A stretch of 64,000 bases of DNA, from positions 1,759,595 through 1,823,594 of the forward strand of contig VJWM01000063.1 of assembly GCA_010909165.1 (NCBI GenBank), in the 5' to 3' direction. The position numbers were made by a program, and so were the translations under genes. The notes under the pieces were generated by a model. The model was not told the origin of the DNA. It did not search any database and saw only the letters and a program-made list of their open reading frames with translations. Position 1 is the stretch's first letter. Each line of letters begins with the position of its first letter. Below are positions 44,001 through 56,470 of this stretch, in pieces. Origin of the DNA: Anthoceros angustus. Its lineage: Eukaryota; Streptophyta; Anthocerotopsida; Anthocerotales; Anthocerotaceae.

Positions 44001-47000
44001 GGAATCGTGACAAGTCAGCCCCACCACCTCAGGGTTCGGATGGTCAGGATGGATCTCGACCGATTTCCCTCAGGAACAAAATGAAGGGTATTCTGGATTT
44101 GCGCAGAGACAAATTCCAGTCTCCAAACCACGATGGCCACTGTTATACCTCATTGTCACTGATTGTTGATAAGGAGAATGGGACGACTTGCCATAGCAAA
44201 AGCAGGTCACCTGACAGAGGTGGGGCGACTTGCCATAGCAAAAGCAGGTCACCTAACAGAGGCAGATCCAGAGAATGCCCGGAAGGTGGGGGACAACATG
44301 TTATGGATGATGGGTACTCAGAACATGATTCAGTACACGAGGGAGATACCTCCAGAATGCCTGAACCACAGAAAGCTTCTAGACCTGCGCAGAGTGATAC
44401 CTCATGTACCAGGGAGGTGCCTGTCAATGGCTCGTCAGAGGATGAATACTATGCTCCACGAGCCCATGCAGAGCAGGGAAACAGATTGAAGCACTCAGTG
44501 GGACAGAACAGGAGTGGTGGGAGTAATATCAGGTCTCAGAAAGACGGATGTAGCAGCTGTTTGGAGGATGTTGCGGAAGAGGAACTGAGGCCCTCTCAAC
44601 TGCATGCCATGCGCATTTGCAAAGACATTCCTCCAGCTGAGCAGGTGTTTCTTGAACGATTTTCTACATTGTCAACAGACGAATCTGGACCGAGTTCAAG
44701 TTGTTCCAAAGGGGGAATGGGCCCCTTAAGAGTTGCACCATCTTTTGACTCATCTTCCCATATAGAAATCTCTGCATTGACGTCCCTACTACTTGAGAAC
44801 ACCAGGAAGGCAGACTTGCCGTCTTGCAGTAGACTTGAGCCTAAACAAAGGGCCCAACCCCTCTGTGAATCTGTCCGAGTTCCTTGCCATGATGGAATCA
44901 GATGTCAGAGTGCACCCTCTAGCTGCCTGCCACATGACAATCCCCTCCGACCCATAACTGCTTTTCCTCTCCATGGTGGTTATGCACTGGACCCAACTTC
45001 AGTGCCGAGGAACTATGATTCGTCTGCCTACTTTTCTCCAAGCATGGAGCCACCTTCCTTTCCCCGCAGCATGCCAACCACTGATTTCCGCCCACAGCCT
45101 TTTGTCCCTTTGTCTGTACCTTCCCAACTGCCGCACATGCCTGTTGAAAATTGTGCCTTCACTAAGCCTGAGAGAAGTACTGGATCAGCCTTTGGTGCGC
45201 ACCCACAGCAGGACTCCGCGTTTCCTTGGCCACATCGTCATCTGCTGCCTGGTCAGAACCTCAACAGAGCCATCCACTCCCTGCATCACCCGTATGAGCT
45301 TGTTGCAGAGTCTTGCCTGCCTGATATCCCAGTGATGAGTCGTACATCTGGCACGGCTGGGCCTCTGCAGCCTCATTCGGCTTGGCCAGTGGTACCGATG
45401 CACTTGAAGCCTGGGGATGCAAGTACGTCTTTCCATCCTCATAACCTGCAAGGTTCTCCCGGCACCTCGGTCTCATATGAAATGAACTTCCAGCAGTCCA
45501 GCTTGGATTTTCATTCAAGGCAAGAACCCAACTCGACTCAACCAAATCTGTACGTGTCACAGGAGGCAGTGTTTCCTTTCAAGAAGCAAGGTCACGACGC
45601 CCACAGCATTCGTTCTTTTCCTAATACCAGCCATGGTCCACAATGCCCACCTGCTGTGCCGTATGAAATGTTCCCGTCTTGCTTGGACATACCGTGTACA
45701 ACAGCCTCACACTCTCTGCAGCAGCCCAAGGATGCAACATTTGCTGTTGCTCCAAGTTCAGGTAGTTCGACACCACAACAAATGCTTTGGCTCTCTGAAG
45801 AAGAAACGGAGATTATTCGTCACATTCGGCTTTCAAAGTTCAAGGTAAGACTGCTAGAGGTGCTGTCAGGTGTGAGAGAATTTAAATCAAGTGTGTTGCT
45901 CGCTTCTGAAAACGGTGTTGGTTATAAACAGGGAACTACGGCGTCCCCATACTCAGCTGTGTCAGGTGGACCATCTGCAGTGAGAGGAGGTTGTTCTAAC
46001 AATCATGAGCTAACTGGCTCATTTCACGGGAGAACTGGATCCCGATGCTCCAACTTATCAGCCTGTTCGGCAGATGACTCAGTGATACCTCCTGATGATG
46101 GGACATCCGTTGTAAGCAGCTCTGAAACCTGATGAATATCATCGCAGCTGCCTCGCACTGTTTACAGGGTCAGTTTTACATCAACGAAGATGGTTTTGTG
46201 AGAAGAGTTGATTCCAATTAATGTTCTGGGTTGATAGAAAGAGGGTGATTCAAACTGGAAGGCTTCAGCAGAAGAAGACAAGTTGCCTTTCCCCGTCGAC
46301 GATAGGAGGCAGTTGGAAAAGCAGACAAATATGGTATTACAATGCCATTGACTTTGGCTTGATCTCCTTTAAGACGCAGCATTCAAGGGTTTTAGAAGGT
46401 CATTTTGAACCCATTAGCTAGTACACTTGAAATTATGAAAGATGAATGTTTTCTATGGCGTGTGAGTTGAATCTGTCCGTCGTCTTCGGCCTTGTATGAC
46501 TTTTCACAGGTCATAGCAGTCTGCAGACATAGTGCTGCGTCATGCATCCAGAAATGGTGGAAGAAGTGCATGCAACAGAAAAGAGCAGAGTTGAAGCAGG
46601 ATCACATTTCAGCCTTGCGGCTGGCAGAAATGCCAGAGTGGCTCCGACAGCTACCGGACTTAAAGCTACAAACTGCTTCCAAGTTACGAGTAAGACGAGC
46701 CTCCTTATGAATAGCAGAAGATAGGTTGACATAGTAGGAAGTGTGCTGATTCCTTGGTCCATGTTTAGGGCATGAATGTACAGGCAACAAACCAGAGAAG
46801 ATTACTCCAGACTAGGTATAGCCTGCTTCAACAGGCAGCAATCACAATTCAGCGGTGGTGGAGAAAGCTGAAGCAACAGAGGAGACTTGCCTCTTCTTTT
46901 CCGATAGATCGGCCAAGCAGCCTAAAGGTTCTTATGGGCTTTTTGGAGAAAATCATGTTCTGCTTTTTGTATTTTCTTACTGCAAGATTGAATTGCCCTA

Positions 47001-50000
47001 CTCACATCAAGCTTGGTCACCAACGCTTGCTTGTCAATCCTTGTTGAGCAACAGCACTGCTTGTTAGAAGTCGGACACATTAGCAAACCATGTCAAAAGA
47101 GCTGCGTTCCTGAGAAACAAATACGAACTCACATGTGGGTTGTTGGTCGAAATTCCTGGCAGAGCTTATACAACCGCATAAAAGCAAGACATCTGAGCAG
47201 GGGTGTGGTTGCTCCAACTTACAGTAAGTGCGACTTGTCCCCTAAGATTGACGTTGTGAGACTCGCCAAATGCAAAAGCAGAGTAGAGTCAGAACTTTCC
47301 TTGAGACCTTTCAGTGTGAACTACCATGGTGGTAACCAGTCCACACAACCAGTCCTTCTGGTGGTGCTTTTGTGGCACAGATATCATGATAGCTTCACCT
47401 GGGCTACTCTGTCTGTGCCTTTGTTATCCAGATAGGTTCCTCAGGTTGGTGGAGCGTGTCCAAGCAGCAACTGAGGGCGCACGGGTGAGGCATCGATTGA
47501 AATCAAGGCGGCTGCAAGCAATGATCATGGAGATAAAGGTATGTGCCATGAAGGGTCCCCTGCTATGGCTGGGCCAGCCCTTAATAAGTTCTAGGATTGG
47601 TAGTGTCTGACGGTCTGATGTCGGCAGCAAACGGAAACCGTGTTCGGAGTAACAAGCTTTAGTGTTCAAACAGTACCCTTCCAGTACAACCTGTTCCATG
47701 AACTTCCACATCTGAAGAATGTGATGGACTGCAGGAGATAAGGGCTCTACTCATGGAAATGTCTCTGGACCCATCACGGGAGTCTCCACCAAATCTGCTA
47801 CCGCAACTATACAACCAGCTGCAACAGAAGCTCCTACAGCTGCGCACTGCCTTGAATGGTTTGGAATGCTTCATATTTGAATTTTGGCTTGTAGGAGGTC
47901 AAGTGCTTGCCTGGGAACCATTCTCCAAAGTTAGCAGTACCGTTGCAATTGCTTCTGAGTATTTCCTGCTGACTCCTTTTAAGAAATGTTCGTCTGACAT
48001 TAGGATGGCAGGGAGCATAGAATTCATGGTCTCATCTGAGGTTACAGGCAAAGGAGTCGTGGATGTCTAGCTTTCACCATTCCATGTGTTTCCGTTGTCA
48101 GTGAGAGAGAGACAGGAAACCTACGAGTAGTTGGACCTCTGGTTTTGATGGTGTTCCAAATATATATCCCAGGTCCAGAGAAAGATGCTCGGTTTGTGTT
48201 AAGAAGAAGTCCAGCATCTCCCCTAGTCATCTATACCACCAGACCTGGCTCATCTGGTCTGCCTGGAGGAGCTCCACCAAAATTTGGCGACCCAGTATTG
48301 CTCAAGTCATCCTCAAGTTCTCTGCCAGATACTCTGAATTTCGCCAACCTCCATCTGCAAAGCGGAGATGACAAGAAACGCAGGGCGGCTACCGCTCCCA
48401 AGACATCCCACATCAGTTTAGTTGTCAACTCAACACAGCCAGCTGGCCAGAAGAGCTTGCAAGGATCGGTTGGATATCAACAAATTGCAAGGAGATCTGC
48501 CGAGTGGGCTTACGCCCAAATCTACCAACCAAAGGATGACGGCACTTCTACTAAGTCCAACAGAGCAGTGCTGGCTGATGAAGTGCTGCAGAGGTTCAGC
48601 CAATCAGATGAAAGTTTGGAACAGGTGAGGCTTGCTGAGGCACTGCTTGCACCCCTTGTGCTTCATTGGAGCAGCTGTTTAGTAACTTCCTGGGCAGAGC
48701 TTTCGCATTCAGATGCAGCGGATGCTGGAGCATTCCACTGGCTTGGACGAGCAGTATGAAGAGAGTGAATACGGTGAACAACCTGACCGACCAAAGCGCC
48801 CGTATTTGAAACGAAAGTCCATCATGATGGCCCCTCAAAAGCTCGACTGGTCCAAGGTATGATAGTATTGTGCTGAGCTATTTGAAGGTGGGTCCATCCT
48901 GAATTTTGTGGTTTTAATTCACAGGTGAAGCCTATGGTCAGGTCACGTCTAGAGCCAGAATTAAGGACAAAACTATCCCATACCAAACCCAAAGGAGTGA
49001 ATGTCTCCTCCTCTCGGAAGTTGACGGTAAATGTGACATACTTGATCCTCGAACTGGTGACACACCTGCAGCTGATAGCATGTAGTCACCCGTTTTTCTC
49101 TTTGTTTCCAGACAGACTACAACAAAGTCAAGAGCCGTCTCTTCAACTATGAGAGCAAGGAAACCAGTCTCCAGGCTTCTGCTGACAGCAGCAAAGGTGG
49201 GACGGCGGACGAAAATAAGTCTGACGCAGCCGTGGAGAGCACAGGCACTTATAAAATCAAGGATTCCGACTGTTCGAAGAAAGACATCAAACCAAGTTCC
49301 TCTGCCAATGACCTGTTGGGTGCTAAGGTTCGTGGCAACAGAAGTCAGGATGCCCCAGCCCCAGCAAAAGTCAAGCTGGAAGGCGAATCACAACAGAAGG
49401 TGCACTCCTTGGCCTTCAAAGATATACGTGTGGATTCTCTGCTTGATAGCAATGCCTTTTCTCATCAGAGGACCTGGCTTTTGATTATCAGTCTGAGGAC
49501 AAAGGAGGCAAGCCTCGGCAACACTCAAACAGGTATGGGAACTCATCAGATGTTCTGCAGCAGATGAAGGATGAAAGCTCTCCTCCCGTCGAGACCTTCC
49601 AAGATACTGCCCTGCCAGTCAAATCTGCAAAGCCCGAAGAGGTATCTGGTTTCTGTGCACAAAGTCGAATCCACTGCAATAATCTCTGGTAATGCAAAAA
49701 GAGTGTAGTACAAAACGTTTCAATTTGCAATTCTGTACAGGGGTGGGTCGCTTCAGTGCAACTGGAGAGGACGTTGAAAGGAGTGATGGGACTGAAACAT
49801 GGTAATATCCACACTCAGCGGGAGAACACTCTTCAAAGTCCAGTTCAACGTTTTCTCTGGGGTTTACCTTCTCCGACATCACTAATTCTCGTTATCCTAC
49901 CTCTGCCAGAAAAAGGTGTAACTTTGGAATGCCTCTTTCGACCTGCTCAGGTGCGTCCATCTGGGCTTTGTTCATGAAAACAATAAACCAGATTCTAAAC

Positions 50001-50221
50001 TACCCTAATAACTTCACAATAGTAAGATAAAACTGAAGAAATCGCTGGGCGTTGCAGGACAGAAGCATCGTACCACGATTGAATCCGGCATCAATTGTCC
50101 TCAATGCTTCGAAAGAAGAGGTAAATGGTCACAGGCAATGGTCACAACTGATCCTCTACTTAAATCCCAACCTCAGAGCTCTGAAATCACAAATGTGTCA
50201 AATCTACTTCCCGTTCTATAA
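41062..50221 (+). CDS. Very large IQ-motif protein (about 2,200-2,300 aa)
   Basis: The plus-strand exons join in frame: 41062-42565, 42723-45844, 46168-46197, 46510-46689, 46769-46927, 47055-47223, 47432-47538, 47628-47672, 47735-47858, 48173-48624, 48713-48856 and 48925-49026 (2,046 codons), then 49112-49641 and 2-4 small exons to a stop near 50.2 kb. The first third has a coiled coil (LSESRLQEMASKIREQEECR, ENALLRRQLERV). The middle is Ser/Pro/His-rich and probably disordered. At least three IQ-like calmodulin sites follow: AASCIQKWWKKCMQQKR, AAITIQRWWRKLKQQRR and VERVQAATEGARVRHRLKSR. A C-terminal module contains PKRPYLKRKS and LDWSKVKPMVRSRL, then DYNKVKSRLFNYES. A frame change is needed near 49465. 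IQ motifs bind calmodulin or myosin-like light chains, so a cytoskeletal scaffold is plausible, but no family is recognised. The first ATG and the last exons are provisional. Confidence 0.82.
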
Positions 50222-53200
50222 TCTCAAAGCAGTAGTGTGCCTTGTACCAACGCAGAGGAACATACTGTATCATGAACTCTGCAACGACGGCAACATCTAC
50301 AAGAATTGACAAACATAAGGGAACCCGACAAATGGTGAGTGTCTCATCTGCGTAACATCATCAGGCTCCCAGTCCAACATAACACCTTGAGGCTCACACA
50401 ACCAAACATAAGCGACGTAAAAGCAGCGTTCATCCTGTGGCAAGTGCTACAAGACTGTGCCCTAGCCCCCGTTCTGCCGCTGCTATTTGCTTTTCAATCA
50501 CAAGGCTGGTAAAATGCGACGCGTAAACGTCAGCTCTTGAGGGTTGTGATCGTGAAACCCCCCAACCTTCCACAATCGATCAACGTATACGTGAACTGTA
50601 TGAATACCAGTCTTGCGTGAACTGCCCTGAGGAAGCTTGGGGTCTTGGAACAAATGCTTCTTGTGTTAGTCCAAATTTTCGTGGTGGTCCTCAGCCATAT
50701 ATCATCATGGACTTGTTATTCGTGACTGGTGCATACTGGGGAGTATGTTCGATCGTATTGCTTTGTGACATGAGCACTTTGCGCATGACAAGAATACGAA
50801 CGAGCCACTACGAAAGAGGTGGCTCCATTAGAATCAACAAAGATATCACGACCATTGAAAACCTTTAAATGAAAAATAATTTCATTTACAATAAGGATGA
50901 GAACTCCCTACTACTTTAAAAGTAGATCCCAACATCAAAGTTCCATGGCAAGAATACCCACTTCAACTTTTTTTCCTTCCTCTACCCAACAAGCTACATC
51001 CGCTACATACAACCAAATCACTTAGAACTACACATTGAACATCTATCCAATAGATCCAACTATTTGGACCAAATGTGCATCTCAACATAAAAAGCTTCAT
51101 GGCAAGAGTGCTCTTGTCAACTTTTTTCCGTCCACTCGCCTTCAACAATGTTGAGCTTCATCAAAATTGCAACCTAGGATGTAAGCTGCAATCCAAAGAG
51201 CTGTAGTGCACCGGGTTTGGAGAGGATTGCGCCGATACTTGTGCAGGCAAACACTGCTCAGCTTGTGCACACTTGCCACCGCACCGACACTCACATCAAT
51301 GTTCTTTTCAAAACCCCCAAAGATCCCGAGAAATCCTCGATGCTGCACACTGCCCGACCCGCCTCCATGCCGAGACAAGCCACACTTAGAGTTCTTTGCT
51401 CTAGGCCCATGCAAGAATCGGGCAAGGTCTTAAAGGATGGTCATGCCTCCTCAACGCTTCTTGACCGAACTCTTGGCTTACATTTCTCCTTGTCCGCACT
51501 GCTTTTCAACCTTACTAGTCCACCCACGGCCGCACATGGTGCAAGTTAGATCTTAAATTCAAAATCTCTTGGCGAAGCTCGGCTATGGTTCGCCTCCGAA
51601 CACCTAGCCGCACCACACCGCAGTGCCACAATGGGTATAGACAGTCCTCCTTCATAGCCTCACTAAAATATCGAGTCGCCCATTTGGTCAAAATCCTCAC
51701 TAGGCGACCAACTCTCTTTCTTCACATACTCTGCTCACTAGGGCTCGTGTGGCGGGCATATGCTCTCTTCTCGCTTGTGTTCGACAACATCCGACACGCT
51801 TTCATCAAGGCGATCATCTATTATCTTTATTTTCTTACTTCTCTCAGAAAACATTGTGAAACATTGTCGTATTCAAAAGGTTGGCCATCGAAACCACCAT
51901 TACACATGTCAAATTTTGGAAAATGTAGCTCATCTAGAAACCAAGGCGCATGCATCTATACACGCATCAAACTCGGATTAGCCGGACATTTGGCGCACCA
52001 ATAAAAAAGGTCTAGCTACAAGTCGTAGGTAGGGTCGGGGCACATAGAGTAAGGCCGAAAAGGTTTTAAATGTGTATACAAAGCGAATGTATGAACATAA
52101 CGTCAACCAACAAATGATTTTCAAAACCAATATTCCATACTTTAAACCTAGATACCGGATGATTTACAAATTTTTCAAACCACTAAAAATCAACACCCCA
52201 TCTCAGATTGATCCCCCAAGTTGCTTGATGGAGTTCTTACAAAGTTTTCAAACTACCAAAACAAACACCCCATCCTATATCGATCCAACCGGGCACCGGA
52301 CTTTGGAGTTCTTATGTTAATCGGTCTATCTACACCCCTGCCAAAGCACATATTCTTCTATCAGATAGAAATAATACATATACAAACACGCCGTCGGGCG
52401 CATCCACTCCAACACTTCCATCGCTACCGACACCCGCAAGATTGGGGTCTCGAATACACCACTTCCATCGCTCGATGCCCGGAAGATTGGGGACTCTGTG
52501 AAATGCGCCAACGCCCGCTGCAGCCAAGATATTCTCCGCCAATGCGCCAACCTCAGCGCATTGCCCCATTTCCTTCCTCTGTTTTTCACTCTAATAATGG
52601 AGATCCGAAGGCTGTGTACTTACATTGCACTAGACGTATGGTGCTGTTTTCTAGAGTCCTAGTTTGTCCCTCTCGAGATGGCCCTGATCAGGCTGTCGCT
52701 TGATGTCCTCTCACAATTGTGCCGGACGTCCGGCGCGGTTGCTTGTTTTGGGCTTGGGAGTTTGTGCAACTTAATAATTAAGTCTCCTCACCTTGCCTTC
52801 TTAATGTACAACATGTCAATTGGAGAACTAAACTACACCAAATGCTGTAGGAATAGAAGTTGATGTGGGAAATAGTTACCACACGTGATTAGACAAAGGC
52901 ATTTGTTTGTTCCTTGATGAACTTTGTGACGTGAACTAAGCAATGTCATGCCTAACACTTCAGCCCAAATGTGGTAACATGGTCATAGTTTTAACCTTAT
53001 TAATGTTATGAATTGCGTGCTAAACTTACGTCAACTTAAGGCTGGCCTTGATTGCCACGAACCTTTTATGTTGAAGCTCACGATGGCCTCCCAAAACTGC
53101 TTCTTACTAAGGGCTGTCCATGGCATTCAAACCTTCATCAAAAGGAGCCATTCAGATATCTAGTTTCGCTGCACCGAAATCTTTATCAAGGTGCCCAATA

Positions 53201-53950
53201 TTGCAAGGCGCAAGCGGCAATTAGGAGACCCCAATACTTTAGTGTAGATGAGACCATCCAATTTGTACACTTTACATAAAGAACTACTCATCATATTATG
53301 ATTTCAAGGATGATTTCAAGGACTATCAAACTACGTAGAGCAGAAAACAAACCTAGACTTGTAGGATAAGAGGTTAGTCGTAGAGAGACTTTGCGTTGTG
53401 GAATAGCAGGGTTTGACCTACTTTGGGCTTTTCTTGTGAATACATAAGCATTGGGATTCTCATCTTATCTCCATTTTCAAATTTCATGGCCAAACGGAAA
53501 AAAACATTACTACAATAATATAAATTAAACCACTAGCACAACAAAAATTAAGGCATAATAAAGCAAAAAAAGAATAAAACATAAAACATAAAACAAAACA
53601 AAACCTCAAACAACAGCGGCAAAACAATAGAGAGAACCTTGTGCATCTTTTGAATCTTTAGACATTTGGCTTGGGCCCAGCTCCAAGTGCACACCATACC
53701 ACTTTCGTTCTCGCATTGCAGGCGAATCAAGAAGAGCATCAGGTCAAGGAAGATATTATTGTGCCAAATGTCTAAGAAACAAAGTCTTGTAGGATTCCCA
53801 GAGCGAGAGTATAGTCTTAGGATTGACTGGTATGCGTGAAAGGTTGGTGCGCAAACAAGTTTGCACACCAGAATCACAGCAAGCCCTAAAAACTCTAAAT
53901 GTTTGTACACGTACCGATTATGAGAATGACCTTCTTTTAGGAAGGCTCAA
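50222..53950. other. AT-rich intergenic repeat debris
   Basis: No gene is recognised. Short ORFs on both strands (longest about 160 codons at 52221-52703 plus, and a hydrophobic 120-codon stretch at 53548-53910 minus) have no motif and arise from AT-rich or repeated sequence. Two small tandem repeats are annotated separately. Confidence 0.4.
52172..52492. repeat. Two small tandem duplications (73 bp and 46 bp)
   Basis: TTTTCAAAC(C/T)A ... CAACACCCCATC/AACACCCCATCC ... GGAGTTCTTA occurs at 52172 and 52245. CACTTCCATCGCT ... AAGATTGGGG occurs at 52413 and 52459. Confidence 0.8.
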
Positions 53951-53952
53951 AA

Positions 53953-54474
53953 TTGGATAAAATTGAAAATCAAGTACGTTTGTGCACACGTAAACAAGAC
54001 CTAAACTATTCAAAATGGTCTTTTAGTGCGGATTTTTTAGCATGCAATTTGGGGTTTGCGCAAGTGCGTGTGCAAAAAGGGGTTACTGGAGAAACCCCTT
54101 TCTACCCAGACGCTATTACTGGTAGAAACCCATGGGAGTTAATGATATCGATCCCCCCTGCTCCTTCTTGTCCTGGTGGTAACACAATATCGAAGGCGGA
54201 CAGTGCTCGCCGTGCATTGAACTTGAGAATTTATGGTCTTGGTAATGACATTGTTGCACCACTTGTGGCTGCAAAGGAGTTTCTCAATAGGCTAGAGGTC
54301 GATGTGGTCGTTGCTCGAGCCTTCTGGCTTGGAAAGGATCCTGGTAGAGACCGCATATTGATTATGACTTTTCACTCCATGGATGATCGCCTCCAGGTTA
54401 TGAAGGCTAGGTCTATGTTACGGACGACTCAGTTATATATCAATCGATCTTACACCATTGCAATGGAAGATTAA
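53953..54474 (+). mobile_element. L1-ORF1-like RNA-binding ORF fragment
   Basis: The C-terminal half of this 173-codon ORF reads ADSARRALNLRIYGLGNDI, LVAAKEFLNRLEVDVVVARA, FWLGKDPGRDRILIMTFHSM and DDRLQVMKARSMLRTTQLYI, ending NRSYTIAMED. The NLRIYGL strand, the x-R-x-L-I-x-T-F strand and the final D-x-L-x-x-x-x-A-R-x-x-L-x-x-T-x-x-Y-I pattern are typical of the RRM/C-terminal domain of L1-type ORF1 RNA chaperones. It ends about 80 bp before the LTR element, so its 3' portion may have been lost or displaced. No matching ORF2 is seen nearby. Confidence 0.6.
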
Positions 54475-54551
54475 GAAGGAGAAGTTACACCTTTGAGCTG
54501 CTCGTCTTGCAAGTCAACGGCTTTCTTTCATGGATGAATTTGTGGTGTTTA

Positions 54552-54904
54552 TGTAAGAGCAGATGGGCCTGACATCTCACGAGCTTGAGTCCAACCACTA
54601 GAAGTGAAGAAGCCACTGCGTGAATCGAGAGAGTCCGGACATGGGAGCACTGGTTCTTGACTGTCCCGGGTTCACCGCTTTACCGAGCTAACTTAACTAC
54701 TGGATGGGTTAGTGACTAATCAAGTTAGCTTAATCCCGCCGCCTAACCTCTAGTTCTAACCTTGTTTTGTCTAGCTCTAGTGGCTATGTCCCAGGCATGC
54801 CCCACGCTGCTCATTATTACTCAGATGCGCAGAAATTTCATCCGGACGCCGATCACGTGTCCAAATTCTTCACAGCTTGCTCACGGCGATAGTCGGTCGC
54901 GGCA
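54552..54904 (-). repeat. 3' LTR (left copy)
   Basis: It runs TGTAAG...GGCA on the plus strand, so TG...CA ends are kept. It shares with the right copy the blocks ACATCTCACGAGCTTG, TCCAACCACTAGAAGTGAAG and TGGATGGGTTAGTGACT. A polypurine tract lies directly to its right. Confidence 0.92.
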
Positions 54905-54920
54905 TCATCCTCCTCCTCGA
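54905..54920 (-). other. Polypurine tract
   Basis: On the minus strand TCGAGGAGGAGGATGA directly precedes the TG of the 3' LTR, as expected for the plus-strand primer of reverse transcription. Confidence 0.8.
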
Positions 54921-55499
54921 ACGGACTATGAAGACATTGTCCACGTTTCTCGACTTGTTTAAATGTCGGAACATATCGACGAAAAGCCCGAGTCTCCCAC
55001 CGGGTTCTTCTCCATGGTCACCTCCACCGACTGTACTCCTTGATGCTTCTTCCACGCACTCTCTGTAATAGCGGTCTGCGATTAGCTTGTCGCCATTGAA
55101 ACTCGTTTTGCTGGCTTGTGTCCGGTCCGCATCCTCCCCTTCCGCTCAGCAGCTACGAGCTCTTGGGAGGTTGCATCCGACTCGCCTTGCCGGAACTGCA
55201 GCTTGATTTGCCTCACTCCCCGGAGTCCTCAAAATTGCTCAAGTTGGGGCAGCACCCACAAACCTCTTTAGCAAGGAAACGTGGAAGTTTTGCAGATGCG
55301 CCTAACTAGCGTGCATGTTGTCGATATGTGGTGAAATTTTCCTTGTGACACAAAACGGGCCCACATACCAGAGGGACAGCTTGGCTTTGCCCTCTTGCGA
55401 CTTAGAATGCCCGCACTCTAACCACACCCATCGCCGACTTCATGTTGCTCATCTCGCCATTTTTGTTTGCATGTGTCGACCTCTCACGGTTGATGGCTC

Positions 55500-56470
55500 A
55501 TTCATGGGATTCCCAAGGGTTTCTCGCATTTCTTCGCTAAGCTCGCTTATGGCTTTAACTCCTCGCAACACGGGCCAAAGTCCGTGCGGAACGTTGCGCC
55601 AGGGTCATCTTGAAAGGAGAGTATCCCGCTGTAAAGGTCTTCGAGTTGTGCTAATTCCACCGGTGGTAGCATGTCTTCCAGCTTCCTTGCTTGTCGTGAT
55701 GAGGGGCCTAAGCAAATCTTCCATTGTTTGATTCATCTTCTCACTTGCTCCATCACAGGCATGATATGCGTGCTCATCCCTTGCTTGATTCCAAGTGTCT
55801 TGCATACACTGTAACTTAAGTGAACTTCAATCTCCGACATGATCTCTTGGGGCACCCATGCAATCCGACCACCTCTTTGATGAAGATTGGCTAGCTTGCT
55901 TGGCTTTGATGCTTCCTTCACGGAATAAAATGAGCTAGCTTGGTGACCCTATCGATGCACCTGCATGGCATCATGTCCCTTCCTCGGTCTTGGGCAAGCG
56001 GTGACAAAGTCGCAAGCCATGCTTTGCCATTTCATCTCTCGAACTTGAGTGGCATGAGGCACCAGCAGTGGCTTATGCTCGAACTTGGTCTCGACATGGT
56101 AGGCACTCCTTCACATGCTTGACACATTCTCCCTCATTTGTTTCCACCACACATGCGCTTCAGCGCTGATAAGACTTATCTATTCCCATGTGTCCCATGG
56201 GAGCGCGTATCATGCAAAAGAGCTGCTTGAGGTCCCATACGCTTGCGTGTATGCACAACTTGCCTTTTCAGTAAGCACCCTTGGTGCACCTTGAACTTGT
56301 CGCCGAGTTGGGCGGCCTACCAGTGATGAGATCGCCTTCTTTGTCAACACATCACTTAGATACTCATCTTGGAGTGTTCTCCGAACCGCCTCTCCGTGTC
56401 TCGACTCTAGACATGCTGCATCTGCGCTCAAAGCATCTAATCAAATTGGCTTTGCCCGGCAATATGAGAT
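55500..56470 (-). pseudogene. Integrase remnant of the LTR element
   Basis: Reading the minus strand, a zinc-finger-like C-x2-C (CQAC, about 56120), MACDFVTACPRPRKGHDAM (about 55965-56020, the strand carrying the first catalytic Asp) and GASEKMNQTMEDLLRPLI (about 55690-55745, the region of the catalytic Glu) appear in order. Stops and frame changes separate them. Confidence 0.75.

Noticed and set aside
51142-52004. Possible transposase fragments in the AT-rich region
   Set aside because: Short, frame-shifting stretches on both strands with no catalytic motif; not enough to name an element.
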